A program made the translations under genes and the position numbers. Source: Natrinema longum (GTDB taxonomy: Archaea; Halobacteriota; Halobacteria; Halobacteriales; Natrialbaceae). Taken from it: a stretch of DNA of 64,000 bases. The stretch spans positions 1-64,000 of the forward strand of contig NZ_CP071463.1 of assembly GCF_017352095.1 (NCBI RefSeq), read 5' to 3'. The notes under the pieces were generated by a model that was not told the DNA's origin, searched no databases, and worked only from the letters and a program-made list of their open reading frames with translations. This document shows, one piece after another, positions 45,632-54,677 of this stretch (position 1 is its first letter; every line of letters starts with the position of its first letter).

Positions 45632-47146
45632 TCACGACCACTGCGCGACCGGCACGCCGCTCGTCGACCGGTCGACGTACTCGGTTTGCATCTCGAAGAC
45701 GGCCTCCTCGAAGTCCAGCCCTGCCTCGAGGCGGTCGCGGACACGATCTAGCTTCCACTGGCTCGGCGTCACCCGATCGGTCCATCGCCCCTCGAGCGGT
45801 GCGAGATAGTCCTCGATCGTGTCCGCGGGAACGCCCTGCTCGCGGAGGCCGCGCCGAGCGAACCCGAACAGTTCGTCGTAGATCACGGCCGAGTCAGTCG
45901 TTCGGTCGCCGTCGACGGTAACCCACGCGAGGTCGGCGTCGAGTCCGTTTTCGACGGCGTCGTAGAAGCTCCGTTCGGCGGCGTCTCGATCGAGGGTCGC
46001 GAGCGGATGATCGACCGCACACAGGCCGTGGACGAGTCCGGCGACCAGACACTGGAGGCCGACGTTTTCGACGATCGTGGGCTGGGTGGGAAGCGGGCGA
46101 TATTCGATGCGAATGGACCACCGATCGCCCTGCTCGACCGGCTGACCGCCGACGACGGTGCGGAGCCACCGCCAATACGTTCCTCGCTTGTGATTGAGCT
46201 CCCAGAACAGGTCCGGAAACGTCTCGCGGCCGCCGTCCCCGACCCACTCCCGGAGGAACGGGGCACACGTCGGATCGGCGCGGAGTCGGTCGATCGTCGC
46301 TGCCGTTCGCCGTATTTTCTCGGGAAATCGGACCTTCTCCCATGCCCCGTTGATCGACTGCTCGAACACCGGAATCCGGAGTTCGTGAGACGTCTCCTCG
46401 AGCAAGCGACCGGGATCGTCGATGTCGTACAGATCCGGCGGTAACAGCGGCGAGTTCGTCGCCAACGCGAGGACCGGGCCGAGCGTCCCCACGGCGGTGT
46501 TGTAATACCGTGGGAACTCCTCGACGTCGGGTATCTGGACGTGTGGCTGGATCGAACTCGTCAGTGACTCGAAGAGGATCGACGGGAACTGACGCTCGAC
46601 GCCCGGCACCGAGAGGGTGACCGATCCCCCGGTTCGTGCCAGTACGTCGTTGTCGATCGCACAATATCGCGGCGACGGCGTCATGTTCTCGGCGATCGAC
46701 ATCCCCTCGCTCTCGTCGACGGCCGCCAGATACGCGTGGCTCCCGTTCGACGGCGGAATCGTCCACATCGCATCCAGAACGATCGCTCTCCCCGCCCGGT
46801 CGGCCGCCTGCTGTGCGTTCCGGTAGTCCCGCCGGAGCGCCGCCGCCCCCGCAGCGATGCCGTCCCCGTCGAACGCCGTCGGCTCGGTGTTGAACTCGAC
46901 GTTGTGTACCCCGAGTTCCTTGTCACAGTGGCCGTCGAAGACGTCCTCGGGCACGCGAGCGAGCCGTCCGTCCGAATCGACCGCGTAGGCCTCGAGTTCG
47001 ATTCCGAGGCCGAAACTCGGGTTGTCGAGTCGCCCCGCCTGAAGGGCCTCGATGAGACGATCGGCCTGCTCGTCGACGCGGCGGTCGAACTCGCGTCGCG
47101 TGGCGTCCTCGAGCGATCGCGTGACGAGGTCGATGAACTCCGCCAT
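45632..47146 (-). CDS. gshA: GCS2-family glutamate-cysteine ligase-like enzyme
   Basis: The 504-aa protein belongs to the carboxylate-amine ligase/GCS2 family. FGLGIELEAY (about 45-54) carries the first metal-ligand Glu pair, VEFNTEPT (about 83-90) another, and later RIEYRPLPTQPT has the conserved Arg/Glu. Haloarchaea use gamma-glutamylcysteine as their main thiol, and GshA of this type makes it from glutamate and cysteine. Other members have different amine substrates, so the symbol is an inference. Confidence 0.8.
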   Translation of the reverse strand: MAEFIDLVTRSLEDATRREFDRRVDEQADRLIEALQAGRLDNPSFGLGIELEAYAVDSDGRLARVPEDVFDGHCDKELGVHNVEFNTEPTAFDGDGIAAGAAALRRDYRNAQQAADRAGRAIVLDAMWTIPPSNGSHAYLAAVDESEGMSIAENMTPSPRYCAIDNDVLARTGGSVTLSVPGVERQFPSILFESLTSSIQPHVQIPDVEEFPRYYNTAVGTLGPVLALATNSPLLPPDLYDIDDPGRLLEETSHELRIPVFEQSINGAWEKVRFPEKIRRTAATIDRLRADPTCAPFLREWVGDGGRETFPDLFWELNHKRGTYWRWLRTVVGGQPVEQGDRWSIRIEYRPLPTQPTIVENVGLQCLVAGLVHGLCAVDHPLATLDRDAAERSFYDAVENGLDADLAWVTVDGDRTTDSAVIYDELFGFARRGLREQGVPADTIEDYLAPLEGRWTDRVTPSQWKLDRVRDRLEAGLDFEEAVFEMQTEYVDRSTSGVPVAQWS

Positions 47147-47330
47147 TACCGAACGAAGCAGTTCCAGTCGCTTAGAGCTACGGTTCCGAGCGTGATACTC
47201 GGAACCGAATTGGATCGCGAGTCACCCCGTTCGACGCACTCCACCTCGGCGAATCGACCGGTGGGACTACCGTCTCGAGCGACGACACGGACGAGAATAC
47301 GACACCTCGCCTCGACCTGACGACAGTAAC

Positions 47331-47349
47331 TGCGGAGTGACGCTCCGCA
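47331..47349. promoter_or_regulatory. Hairpin/dyad in the rfcL promoter region
   Basis: TGCGGAG (47331-47337) pairs with CTCCGCA (47343-47349) around 5 nt, ending 34 nt before the rfcL ATG and next to an ACTAAAC tract. It may be an operator overlapping the promoter. Confidence 0.35.
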
Positions 47350-47383
47350 ACCACTAAACGCGACTCGCACCAACCACTGTCCA

Positions 47384-48910
47384 ATGACCGACTGGACGGA
47401 GACGTACCGCCCGACGACGCTGTCGGAGGTACGCGGGAACAACAAGGCCCGCGACCAACTCGAGGAGTGGGCTAAAAGCTGGGACGACCACCGGAAGTCG
47501 GTGATCGTCCACGGCAGCCCCGGCGTCGGGAAGACCTCCGCCGCCCACGCGCTGGCCAACGACATGGGCTGGCCGGTGATGGAACTCAACGCCAGCGACA
47601 GCCGAGGGGCCGACGTCATCGAGCGGATCGCGGGGGAGGCCGCCAAGAGCGGGACGCTCACCGGCGGCGAGTCGGGTCGGCGGCTGGTCATCTTAGACGA
47701 GGCGGACAACTTCCACGGCAACGCCGACTACGGCGGCTCGCGGGAGGTTACCCGCGTCGTCAAGGACGCCAACCAGCCCATCGTGCTCGTGGCAAACGAG
47801 TTCTACGACATGAGCCAGTCGCTGCGCAACTCCTGTGAGACGATCGAGTTCCGTGACGTCTCGAAACGGTCGATCGTCCCCGTGCTGCGGGACATCTGCC
47901 GACGCGAGGGCGTCGCGTTCGAGGAGGAAGCCCTCGAGAAGATCGCCGAGTCGACGAGCGGCGACCTTCGGTCGGCGGTCAACGACCTGCAGGCGGTCGC
48001 CGAGGAGACCGAGCGGTTGACCGTCGAGGACGTGGTGACGAGCGAGCGCGACACCACCGAGGGGATCTTCGATTTCCTCGACGAGCTAATCAAAGAGAAA
48101 GACGCCGAAGGTGCGCTACGAGCCTCCTACGATGTCGACGAGACGCCCGACGACCTGCTCAACTGGATCGAGGACAACGTCCCGAAGGACTACGAGGGGG
48201 CCGAACTCGCCGACGCCTACGAGTTCCTCTCGAACGCCGACCGCTGGCTGGGCCGGGTTCGAGCCACGCAGGACTACTCCTACTGGCGATACGCGACCGA
48301 CAACATGACCGCCGGCGTCGCCGCCTCGAGACGCGGCGACAAGGGTGGCTGGACCCGCTATGGCCCGCCGAGCTACTGGTCGAAACTCGGCCGGACCAAG
48401 GGGACCCGCAACACCCGCGATTCGATCGCCGAACGTATCGCCGAACGGGAGGGTGCAAGCGTCGCCACCGCTCGCCGGGAGATCCTCCCGTTCCTCTCGG
48501 CGATGACCCACCACTGCAAGAACCGAGATCTGACCGTCCGCATGGCGGCTGCCTACGATCTCGACGAGGCCGACGTCTCGTTCGTCACCGGAAGCGGGAA
48601 AGACACCAACAAGGTCGCGTCGATCGTCGAGGACGCCGACGAACTGAAAACCACGGAAGCGGTCGAGCACTCGGGCAACGCCTTCTTCACGCCGGACGAC
48701 TCGCGTTCGGACGCCGACGAGACGATCGACGGGGAGGAAAACGGCGGCGAAGAAGACGGCGACCAGAACGGGCAACGGACGCTTACGGCCTCGGAAGACG
48801 ACGATCCAGACCGATCGGCCACGGCGGCGGGTGACCGATCGGCGTCCGACGATTCGGCGACGGCCGACGAACCGGACGACGATCAGTCGGGATTGAGTGA
48901 CTTCATGTAG
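47384..48910 (+). CDS. rfcL: Replication factor C large subunit
   Basis: The 508-aa clamp-loader subunit helps place PCNA on primed DNA with ATP. Walker A GSPGVGKT is at 44-51 and Walker B LDEAD near 105. LNASDSRG is the RFC box. The archaeal RfcL C-terminus includes RYGPPSYW and an acidic tail (about 430-500) ending QSGLSDFM, a QxxLxxF-like PCNA-interacting peptide. All features are intact and the length is typical for haloarchaea. Confidence 0.95.
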   Translation: MTDWTETYRPTTLSEVRGNNKARDQLEEWAKSWDDHRKSVIVHGSPGVGKTSAAHALANDMGWPVMELNASDSRGADVIERIAGEAAKSGTLTGGESGRRLVILDEADNFHGNADYGGSREVTRVVKDANQPIVLVANEFYDMSQSLRNSCETIEFRDVSKRSIVPVLRDICRREGVAFEEEALEKIAESTSGDLRSAVNDLQAVAEETERLTVEDVVTSERDTTEGIFDFLDELIKEKDAEGALRASYDVDETPDDLLNWIEDNVPKDYEGAELADAYEFLSNADRWLGRVRATQDYSYWRYATDNMTAGVAASRRGDKGGWTRYGPPSYWSKLGRTKGTRNTRDSIAERIAEREGASVATARREILPFLSAMTHHCKNRDLTVRMAAAYDLDEADVSFVTGSGKDTNKVASIVEDADELKTTEAVEHSGNAFFTPDDSRSDADETIDGEENGGEEDGDQNGQRTLTASEDDDPDRSATAAGDRSASDDSATADEPDDDQSGLSDFM

Positions 48911-49058
48911 ACCCGCCCGCTCCGCCGAGGATCCGGGGGTGGCAGATCCCGTCGGGCGTCGATCTCCGAGGTGTGTTGCGAACGGATTCATCTATTTATT
49001 GACTGATCGACACTATTACGTCGATGAACGATGAGAGTACCTCGTGGTGATCGGCAGA

Positions 49059-49256
49059 ATGACAGACCCACACGGCTGCCCGCTCTGTACCGAGCGATAC
49101 GACGACCGTACCGATCTTCGGGTCCACCTCGAGGTGGAACACCGGAAATCGGAAGTGGTCTCCTATCTCGTCGAACTCGAGACGGAGGAGAGCGAGGTTT
49201 CGATCGACCGGGAGGGACCGACGGTCGGCGAAGAGCGACCAGCGCCGTCGGCCTGA
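49059..49256 (+). CDS. C2H2-type zinc-finger mini-protein
   Basis: The 65-aa protein starts at the ATG at 49059 (MTDPHGCPLC). CPLC (7-10) and His pair in HLEVEH (about 22-27) form a single C2H2 finger, followed by a Glu-rich tail. Similar one-finger proteins are common in haloarchaea and some affect lipid or biofilm phenotypes, but this one is uncharacterised. An upstream in-frame ATG at 49044 would add five residues. Confidence 0.75.
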   Translation: MTDPHGCPLCTERYDDRTDLRVHLEVEHRKSEVVSYLVELETEESEVSIDREGPTVGEERPAPSA

Positions 49257-49270
49257 GTGGACGCGGAGCG

Positions 49271-49978
49271 TTACCGAGGCGTTTCTACCGGAAGGCGATC
49301 GTACAACGCCGGCGAGAGTGCGTCGCTGACGCCGGCAGCGAACTCCCGCGGCGTCGTCTCACCGTCGTCACCGTTCGCCAGCGGCGGCACCGTCTCGACC
49401 GAATAGCCGGTCATCCGCTCGAGTTCGTCGGGATTGGTCCGTTCGGCGAGCGTTTCGCCTGCGTACTCGTTGACGACGATCCCACGGACGTCGATCCCGC
49501 GGGCCTCGAGCGCGTCGATCGAGAGCGCGGTGTGATTGAGGGTGCCCAGTCCCGACCGCGTGACGACGACCGCCGCGGCCTCGAGGTCGGCGACGAGGTC
49601 GATCACTTCACGGTCGCCGGCCAGGGGCACACGGAGACCGCCGATTCCCTCGACGATCGGGACCGGCGTCGCCTCGATCTCGCGTTCGCAGGCCTCGCGG
49701 ATACGTTCGTACGCGAGCGGTTCGTCGGCGACGGCGGCTGCGACGCGGGGAGCCAGCGCCGGCTCGAGGAAGCGTGGACAGGTCGCGGCGTCGGGATCGT
49801 CACAGGCCGCGGCGACGAACTTGGCGTCGTCGTCCGGCGGGTGGCCGGTCTGGGCCGGTTTGATCGCTCGTGCCTCGTGGCCGGCGTCCCGGAGCATGTG
49901 TGTCAGCCCGGCCGTAATAACCGTCTTCCCGACGCCGGTCCCGGTCCCGACCACGGCGATCGGCTGGGTCCCAGTCAC
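49271..49978 (-). CDS. bioD: Dethiobiotin synthase
   Basis: The 235-aa ATP-dependent carboxylase closes the ureido ring of dethiobiotin from 7,8-diaminopelargonate and CO2. The P-loop is GTGTGVGKT at 11-19. KPAQTGH (about 40-46) and EGIGGLRVPL (about 109-118) match the family substrate loops. It overlaps the bioF stop by 4 nt and is the last gene of the biotin locus. Confidence 0.95.
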   Translation of the reverse strand: MTGTQPIAVVGTGTGVGKTVITAGLTHMLRDAGHEARAIKPAQTGHPPDDDAKFVAAACDDPDAATCPRFLEPALAPRVAAAVADEPLAYERIREACEREIEATPVPIVEGIGGLRVPLAGDREVIDLVADLEAAAVVVTRSGLGTLNHTALSIDALEARGIDVRGIVVNEYAGETLAERTNPDELERMTGYSVETVPPLANGDDGETTPREFAAGVSDALSPALYDRLPVETPR

Positions 49979-51198
49979 AGTACCCCAACCTCCTCGCCCG
50001 CCGCCTGGAAGGCCTCGAGACAGGTGATGATGTCGTCCTGATCGTGCGTAGCCATCGGCACGACGCGAAGACGACTCGTTCCCTCCGGGACGGTTGGTGG
50101 CCGGATCGCCGGGACGACGACCTCACGCTCCCGGATCCCATCGGCGAGTGCGATCGCGTCTGTCCGGTCGCCAACGACCACCGGGAGGATCTGCGAGTCG
50201 CCCCAGACCTCGAACCCCATCGACTCGAGGCCGTCGCGGAGGTGGGCGACGTTCTCCCAGAGCTGGTCTCGCACGTCGCTGTGACGGGCGACGTGCAGCG
50301 CCTCGCTGGCGGCCGCAGCGGCCGGCGGCGTGAGGCCGGTCGAGAAGACGAACGACCGCGCGTCGTTGATCAGACAGTCGATCAACGCCGCGCTGCCGGC
50401 GACGTAGCCGCCCTGACTCGCCAGGGCCTTCGAGAGCGTCCCCATCTGCACCTGGACGCGGTCCTCGAGCCCCTCCGCCTGAACGACGCCGCCGCCGTTG
50501 GCGTAGAGCCCCGTCGCGTGGGCCTCGTCGACCATCACCCACGCACCGAACTCCTCGGCGGCGTCGCAGATGGCAGCGAGCGGGGCGACGGTCCCGTCCA
50601 TACTGAACACCGAGTCGGTGACGATCAGCCACGATTCCGCGTCCGGGTCTCGACCGTCCTGGGCAGCCGTTCGGGCGCGTTCCTCGAGCTTCGATCGCAG
50701 GCTCGCGGCGTCACAGTGGTCGTAGACGACGGTGTCGGTGTCCGCGAGCCGACAGCCGTCGATGATACTCGCGTGATTGAGTTCGTCCGAGAAGACGACG
50801 TCCGGCTCGAGGGCAGTGATCGTCCCGAGGTTCGCGGCGTACCCGGAGGAAAAGGTCAGCGCGCGATCGGTCCCCTTGACCTCGGTGAGTAGCCGTTCGA
50901 GGTCGCGGTGGACCAGCGTGTCGCCGGTGACGAGCCGACTCGCGCCGGCACCCGTTCCGACGGTCGCGGCGGCCCCCCGAGCCGCGTCCTGTACCCGCTG
51001 ATCGTCGGTCAATCCCAGATAGTTGTTCGACGCGAAGACCAGCGCCTCGGCCGAGTCGAGGACTGGCAGGTCGCCGCCGGAGGGGTCGGCGAAGTAGCCG
51101 CGCTCGGCGACCCGATCGACGGGCGATAACGAACGTTTCAAATCGTCATCCTCGAGGGTTTCGAGTCGGTCCTCGAGGTCGAACCCGCGGTCGGCCAT
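49975..51198 (-). CDS. bioF: 8-amino-7-oxononanoate synthase
   Basis: The 407-aa PLP enzyme joins pimeloyl thioester and alanine. The start is taken at the ATG at 51196-51198 (MADRGFDLEDRL); a GTG 8 codons upstream is also open. SGYAANLG, the VDEAHATG segment (PLP Asp and His) and the Schiff-base Lys in GTLSKALASQGG are present. It overlaps bioD by 4 nt. A weak BirA-like dyad lies at its start. Confidence 0.94.
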   Translation of the reverse strand: MADRGFDLEDRLETLEDDDLKRSLSPVDRVAERGYFADPSGGDLPVLDSAEALVFASNNYLGLTDDQRVQDAARGAAATVGTGAGASRLVTGDTLVHRDLERLLTEVKGTDRALTFSSGYAANLGTITALEPDVVFSDELNHASIIDGCRLADTDTVVYDHCDAASLRSKLEERARTAAQDGRDPDAESWLIVTDSVFSMDGTVAPLAAICDAAEEFGAWVMVDEAHATGLYANGGGVVQAEGLEDRVQVQMGTLSKALASQGGYVAGSAALIDCLINDARSFVFSTGLTPPAAAAASEALHVARHSDVRDQLWENVAHLRDGLESMGFEVWGDSQILPVVVGDRTDAIALADGIREREVVVPAIRPPTVPEGTSRLRVVPMATHDQDDIITCLEAFQAAGEEVGVL

Positions 51199-51202
51199 TC
51201 GC

Positions 51203-51229
51203 CTAAACGGACTCAGTGCCACGGTTTGA
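51203..51229 (-). promoter_or_regulatory. Weak BirA-like half-site pair at the bioF promoter
   Basis: CTAAACG (51203-51209) and GGTTTGA (51223-51229), 13 nt apart, partly match the GTWAACC/GGTTWAC arms of the bioB operator (5 of 7 positions each arm). The location immediately upstream of the bioF ATG is suggestive, but the match is imperfect. Confidence 0.3.
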
Positions 51230-51358
51230 CTCTCACGATTCCGGTCGCACGGCTGATTCGGCTCGCTCTCGGCTCGAGCCGATCGATACGTGGCCGTTTC
51301 GGGTATTCTGGTGAGGCACTCATAGAAGAGTCGCGTGGACGGTATCGGCGCGGGCGGC

Positions 51359-52417
51359 TCAGAAGCCGGGCATCAGATCGGCCGGTCCGAACACGCCGTA
51401 TTCGCCGGCGCGATTCCGCCGCACGCCGGCTTTCAGGTAGCCCAGCGCGGGGCCGTTGACGTTGGCTTCCATACTCGTTTCGTCGCCGAGCTGGAAGGTG
51501 TTCGTCGCCGTCTCGCCGTCGAAGGTCCGGCCGGTCACGCGAACCGTGGTCGTCGTCGGCTTCTCGTCGTTGCGCACGTCGAGGATCCCGCCGACCGCGA
51601 CGTCCTCGGCGTCGCAGACGCCCGCGCGCTCGAGGAGGACGTCGTCGGCGTGTTCCATGTCCTCGAACTCGATGACGCCGTCGTGGTCGTCGATGATCGC
51701 TTCGATCTCGTCCTCGGAGAGTTCGCGGGCGGTCTCGATGTCGTACTCGGGGAGGTGGGCGATGTCCTCGCGGACCGTCCCGCGATTGTCCTCGTAGCCG
51801 GACTTGAGGCCGACGCCCCACCAGATGTCGACGGACGTGACCTCGACGAACGACTGGGCCGCAAGCGCCGCCGCACCGGTGAGCAGCCCGGGCGTCGCGC
51901 CCGCGCCACAGATGAAGGTGATGCCGGCGTCCTCGAACTCGTCGCTGCGATCGTCGAGCATGTCGATCACGCGCGAGCGCTTGAGCACGTCGATCATGAC
52001 CCCGGAGTAGTCCCCCTCGGCGAAGCGGTCGGCGGTTCGGGGAATGAAGTCGTGCTCGTAGTTCGGCAGGGCGAGCAAGACGGCGTCGATCCGGTCGCCG
52101 TGGTCGATGATATCCTGAATCGGATCTTCACTGCGTCGAGCCTGGCTCGAGGCGACGACGCCCTTCCGTTCACCGTGTTGTTTGACGCCGCTTTCGGCTG
52201 CAGTTGCACCCGTCCCTCCATCGGTCGCGACCTCGTTGTCGATATTCCCTTCCGTCGCCGCGAGCAGTTCGTCGACGTCGAGGCCGTCGAAGTCGACGGC
52301 GACGCCGTGGCGGTCACACGCCGCGACGGGCGTCAACGCGTCCTTGTGCTGGCTCACTTCGAATGCTCGTCGGCCGATACCGCCGGTTCCGAGTACCGCA
52401 AACGTGATTTCGTCCAT
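51359..52417 (-). CDS. bioU: BioU-like oxidoreductase in the biotin locus
   Basis: The 352-aa protein has an N-terminal Rossmann fold (VLGTGGIGRR, 8-17) and a catalytic domain similar to saccharopine/GAPDH-like dehydrogenases, which is how such proteins are usually labelled. It lies between bioB and bioF while no bioA (diaminopelargonate aminotransferase) is present. In cyanobacteria BioU, an NAD(P)H-dependent enzyme, replaces BioA and uses a Lys side chain as amino source. A Lys in DVLKRS (about residue 146) after the nucleotide domain is a candidate counterpart. The start is 30 nt after bioB, so they form an operon. Confidence 0.75.
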   Translation of the reverse strand: MDEITFAVLGTGGIGRRAFEVSQHKDALTPVAACDRHGVAVDFDGLDVDELLAATEGNIDNEVATDGGTGATAAESGVKQHGERKGVVASSQARRSEDPIQDIIDHGDRIDAVLLALPNYEHDFIPRTADRFAEGDYSGVMIDVLKRSRVIDMLDDRSDEFEDAGITFICGAGATPGLLTGAAALAAQSFVEVTSVDIWWGVGLKSGYEDNRGTVREDIAHLPEYDIETARELSEDEIEAIIDDHDGVIEFEDMEHADDVLLERAGVCDAEDVAVGGILDVRNDEKPTTTTVRVTGRTFDGETATNTFQLGDETSMEANVNGPALGYLKAGVRRNRAGEYGVFGPADLMPGF

Positions 52418-52447
52418 GTTTGTTGGTTTGTTGTTAGATTCGCGTGA

Positions 52448-53554
52448 CTAGTCGTCGCTCGGTTCCGCACCCGTACTCGCCGTTCCGTCGGTCGACGATT
52501 CCACAGCGCCGCTGTGGCGGGCCTTGACTTCCTCGGGATCGAACTCGTTGGTGTCCATGTTCGGCTCCAGCCCCGCGCGCTCGATGATTTCGATGTCGTC
52601 GCCGGGCGACTGGCCCTCGGTCGTGAGGTAGTCCCCGGTGAGGAGCCCGTCCGCGCCGGCTTCCAGCGGCAGGTGCTGCTCGTCGGGCTCGAGGTTGACC
52701 TCGCGGCCGCCGGTCAGGCGGACCCGCGAATCGGGGTGGAGCAGTTTGTACACCGCGACCGTCTTGACGATCTCTTCGGTGCTGATGTCGACTCCTCGCT
52801 CGGCCAGCGGCGTCCCGGCGACCGGGTTGAGGACGTTGACCGGCAGCGAGGAGATCCCGATGTCCTGCAGGGCGATCGCGGCCTCGACCCGGTCGGTCGG
52901 CGTCTCGCCCATCCCGAGGATCACGCCCGCACAGAGGTCCATGCCGGCCTCCTTGGCGACCTCGAGGGTCCGGACCCGGTCTTCGAACCTGTGGCTCTCG
53001 ACGATCTCGGGGAAGTAATTCGGGGAGGTCTCGATGTTGTGATTGTAGTGATTGATCCCCTCCTCGGCGAGGATCGCGGCCTCCTCCTCGGTGAGAATCC
53101 CGAGGGAAGCGTCGACCTCGAGGTCGCACTCGTCACGGACGAGCCGAATGGATTCGAGGACCTCCGCCCACTCTTCGGGCCGGTGTTCCTTCGAGACACC
53201 CTTCTCGGCGACGACGATCCCGAACCGCTGGGCCCCGTCGGCCTCCGCACGCTTGGCGGCCTCGAGGATCTTCTCCGGACCGAGGAAGCCGTAGGTGTCG
53301 ATGCCGGTGTCGAAGTGGACCGACTGGGCACAGAACCCACAGTCCTCCGCGCAGTTGCCCGCCTTCGCGTTGACGATCGAGCAGGCGTCGACCGTGCCGT
53401 CACCGAAGTGATCGCGCACGGTCGCGCCGGCCTCCGCGAGCGCCTCGACCGGTTGGGCCATCAACGCGAGCCCGTCCGTCCGATCGAGCCGCTCCCCGGC
53501 CATGACCTGCTCGAGTGCGTCGTCGACCGTCTCGTTTCCAGTCTCGTAAACCAC
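52448..53554 (-). CDS. bioB: Biotin synthase (radical SAM)
   Basis: The 368-aa radical-SAM enzyme inserts sulfur into dethiobiotin. The 4Fe-4S motif CAEDCGFC gives Cys68, 72 and 75 (numbered from the GTG start at 53552-53554). The upstream in-frame part is Arg-rich and cannot be real. The GTG lies 20-30 nt after a TATA box, so the mRNA is probably leaderless. The start codon sits inside a BirA-type operator. It is first in bioB-bioU. Confidence 0.93.
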   Translation of the reverse strand: MVYETGNETVDDALEQVMAGERLDRTDGLALMAQPVEALAEAGATVRDHFGDGTVDACSIVNAKAGNCAEDCGFCAQSVHFDTGIDTYGFLGPEKILEAAKRAEADGAQRFGIVVAEKGVSKEHRPEEWAEVLESIRLVRDECDLEVDASLGILTEEEAAILAEEGINHYNHNIETSPNYFPEIVESHRFEDRVRTLEVAKEAGMDLCAGVILGMGETPTDRVEAAIALQDIGISSLPVNVLNPVAGTPLAERGVDISTEEIVKTVAVYKLLHPDSRVRLTGGREVNLEPDEQHLPLEAGADGLLTGDYLTTEGQSPGDDIEIIERAGLEPNMDTNEFDPEEVKARHSGAVESSTDGTASTGAEPSDD

Positions 53555-53573
53555 ACTCCCGAATGTGGTTAAC
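53546..53573 (-). promoter_or_regulatory. BirA-type biotin operator at the bioB start
   Basis: On the plus strand GTAAACC (53546-53552), 14 nt, then GGTTAAC (53567-53573). This matches the known BirA operator pattern of GTWAACC arms separated by 14-16 nt. The arms are extended by a CACA/TGTG match, giving AACCACA..TGTGGTT. It covers the GTG start and the gap between TATA box and start, where a bound repressor would block transcription. Confidence 0.75.
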
Positions 53574-53576
53574 GGA

Positions 53577-53584
53577 AATATAAT
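53577..53584 (-). promoter_or_regulatory. TATA box of bioB
   Basis: TTATATTT on the minus strand is about 25 nt upstream of the GTG at 53554, immediately flanking the operator, as expected for a leaderless promoter. Confidence 0.55.
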
Positions 53585-53756
53585 GTTTTTGGATGGTCGT
53601 TTCGGTCGACCGGTCGGTACGCGGCGTCGACACCGCGGGCCTCGAGGCAGTCGGACGGAATCACATGGGGCCTGCCGGCCACCCGATTCCACCAACGGAT
53701 AACTAGTTCATCTCGGTTCCCCAACGTTTGTGTAATGGTATACGGTACCGTGTCGT

Positions 53757-54677
53757 ATGGTTGTTAGTGTCCCAGCGGAACGATTCGAGGACGTGCCGGA
53801 TTTCGACTACGACCCACAGTACGTAAGCGTCGGCGAGCTGGACATGGCGTACGTCGAAACCGGTGATGAGAGCGCCGACGGGGGCGACGAAACGTTCCTC
53901 TGTCTGCACGGCGAACCGACGTGGTCGTTCCTCTACCGGAAGATGATGCCCATCCTCGCCGAGCGCGGCCGCGTGGTCGTGCCCGATCTGATCGGATGCG
54001 GGCGATCCGACAGGTACGAGGACCGCGAGGAGTACACCGTCGAGATGCATTACGACGCGCTCCGGACGTTCGTCGAGGAACTCGAGTTGACGAACGTCAC
54101 GCTGGTCTGCCAGGACTGGGGTGGACTGTTGGGGCTCTCGTTGGCGGCGAATCAGCCCGAGCGGTTCGCCCGTCTGGTCCCGATGAACACCGGCCTTCCG
54201 GACGGCACACAGGAGATGACCGAGACCTGGCACGCGTTCGCCGAGATGGTGGCGACCGCCGAGGAATTGGATATCGGCGACCTCGTCGAAAACGGCTGTT
54301 ACCGTGAGCTCTCCGCGGACGTGGTCGACGCCTACCGTGCGCCGTTCCCGGACGAACGATACATGGCAGGTGCTCGGACGTTTCCGGGGCTGGTACCACA
54401 GTCACCCGACGATCCCGGGGCAGAGCTGTTCGCGGACGCCCGGGATCGACTCGCCGAGTGGGAGAAGCCGGCGTTCGTCCTCTTCGCCGAGCACGATCCG
54501 ATCACGGCCGACAACCGCGATCCGTTGCGCGAACTCGTTCCGACTGCGAGCGAGCAACCCGACGTCTGGATCGACGAAGCCGCACACTTCCTGCAGGAAG
54601 ACGCCGGCGAGAGAATCGCGAGGCGAATCGTCGACTTCGTCGATCGGACACCGTCGACCAGCAGTAGCAGCTCCTGA
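53757..54677 (+). CDS. Haloalkane dehalogenase-like alpha/beta hydrolase
   Basis: The 306-aa protein has the haloalkane dehalogenase (HLD-I-like) pattern. HGEPTWSFLYRKM (51-63) has the halide-binding Trp56 and oxyanion segment; the nucleophile is Asp120 in CQDWGG; Asp246 (AEHDPIT) and His276 (EAAHFLQED) complete the triad; a cap-domain Trp near 157 could be the second halide ligand. It would hydrolyse carbon-halogen bonds, releasing halide and alcohol. Activity of haloarchaeal members may differ. Its stop codon TGA begins element D. Confidence 0.88.
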   Translation: MVVSVPAERFEDVPDFDYDPQYVSVGELDMAYVETGDESADGGDETFLCLHGEPTWSFLYRKMMPILAERGRVVVPDLIGCGRSDRYEDREEYTVEMHYDALRTFVEELELTNVTLVCQDWGGLLGLSLAANQPERFARLVPMNTGLPDGTQEMTETWHAFAEMVATAEELDIGDLVENGCYRELSADVVDAYRAPFPDERYMAGARTFPGLVPQSPDDPGAELFADARDRLAEWEKPAFVLFAEHDPITADNRDPLRELVPTASEQPDVWIDEAAHFLQEDAGERIARRIVDFVDRTPSTSSSSS

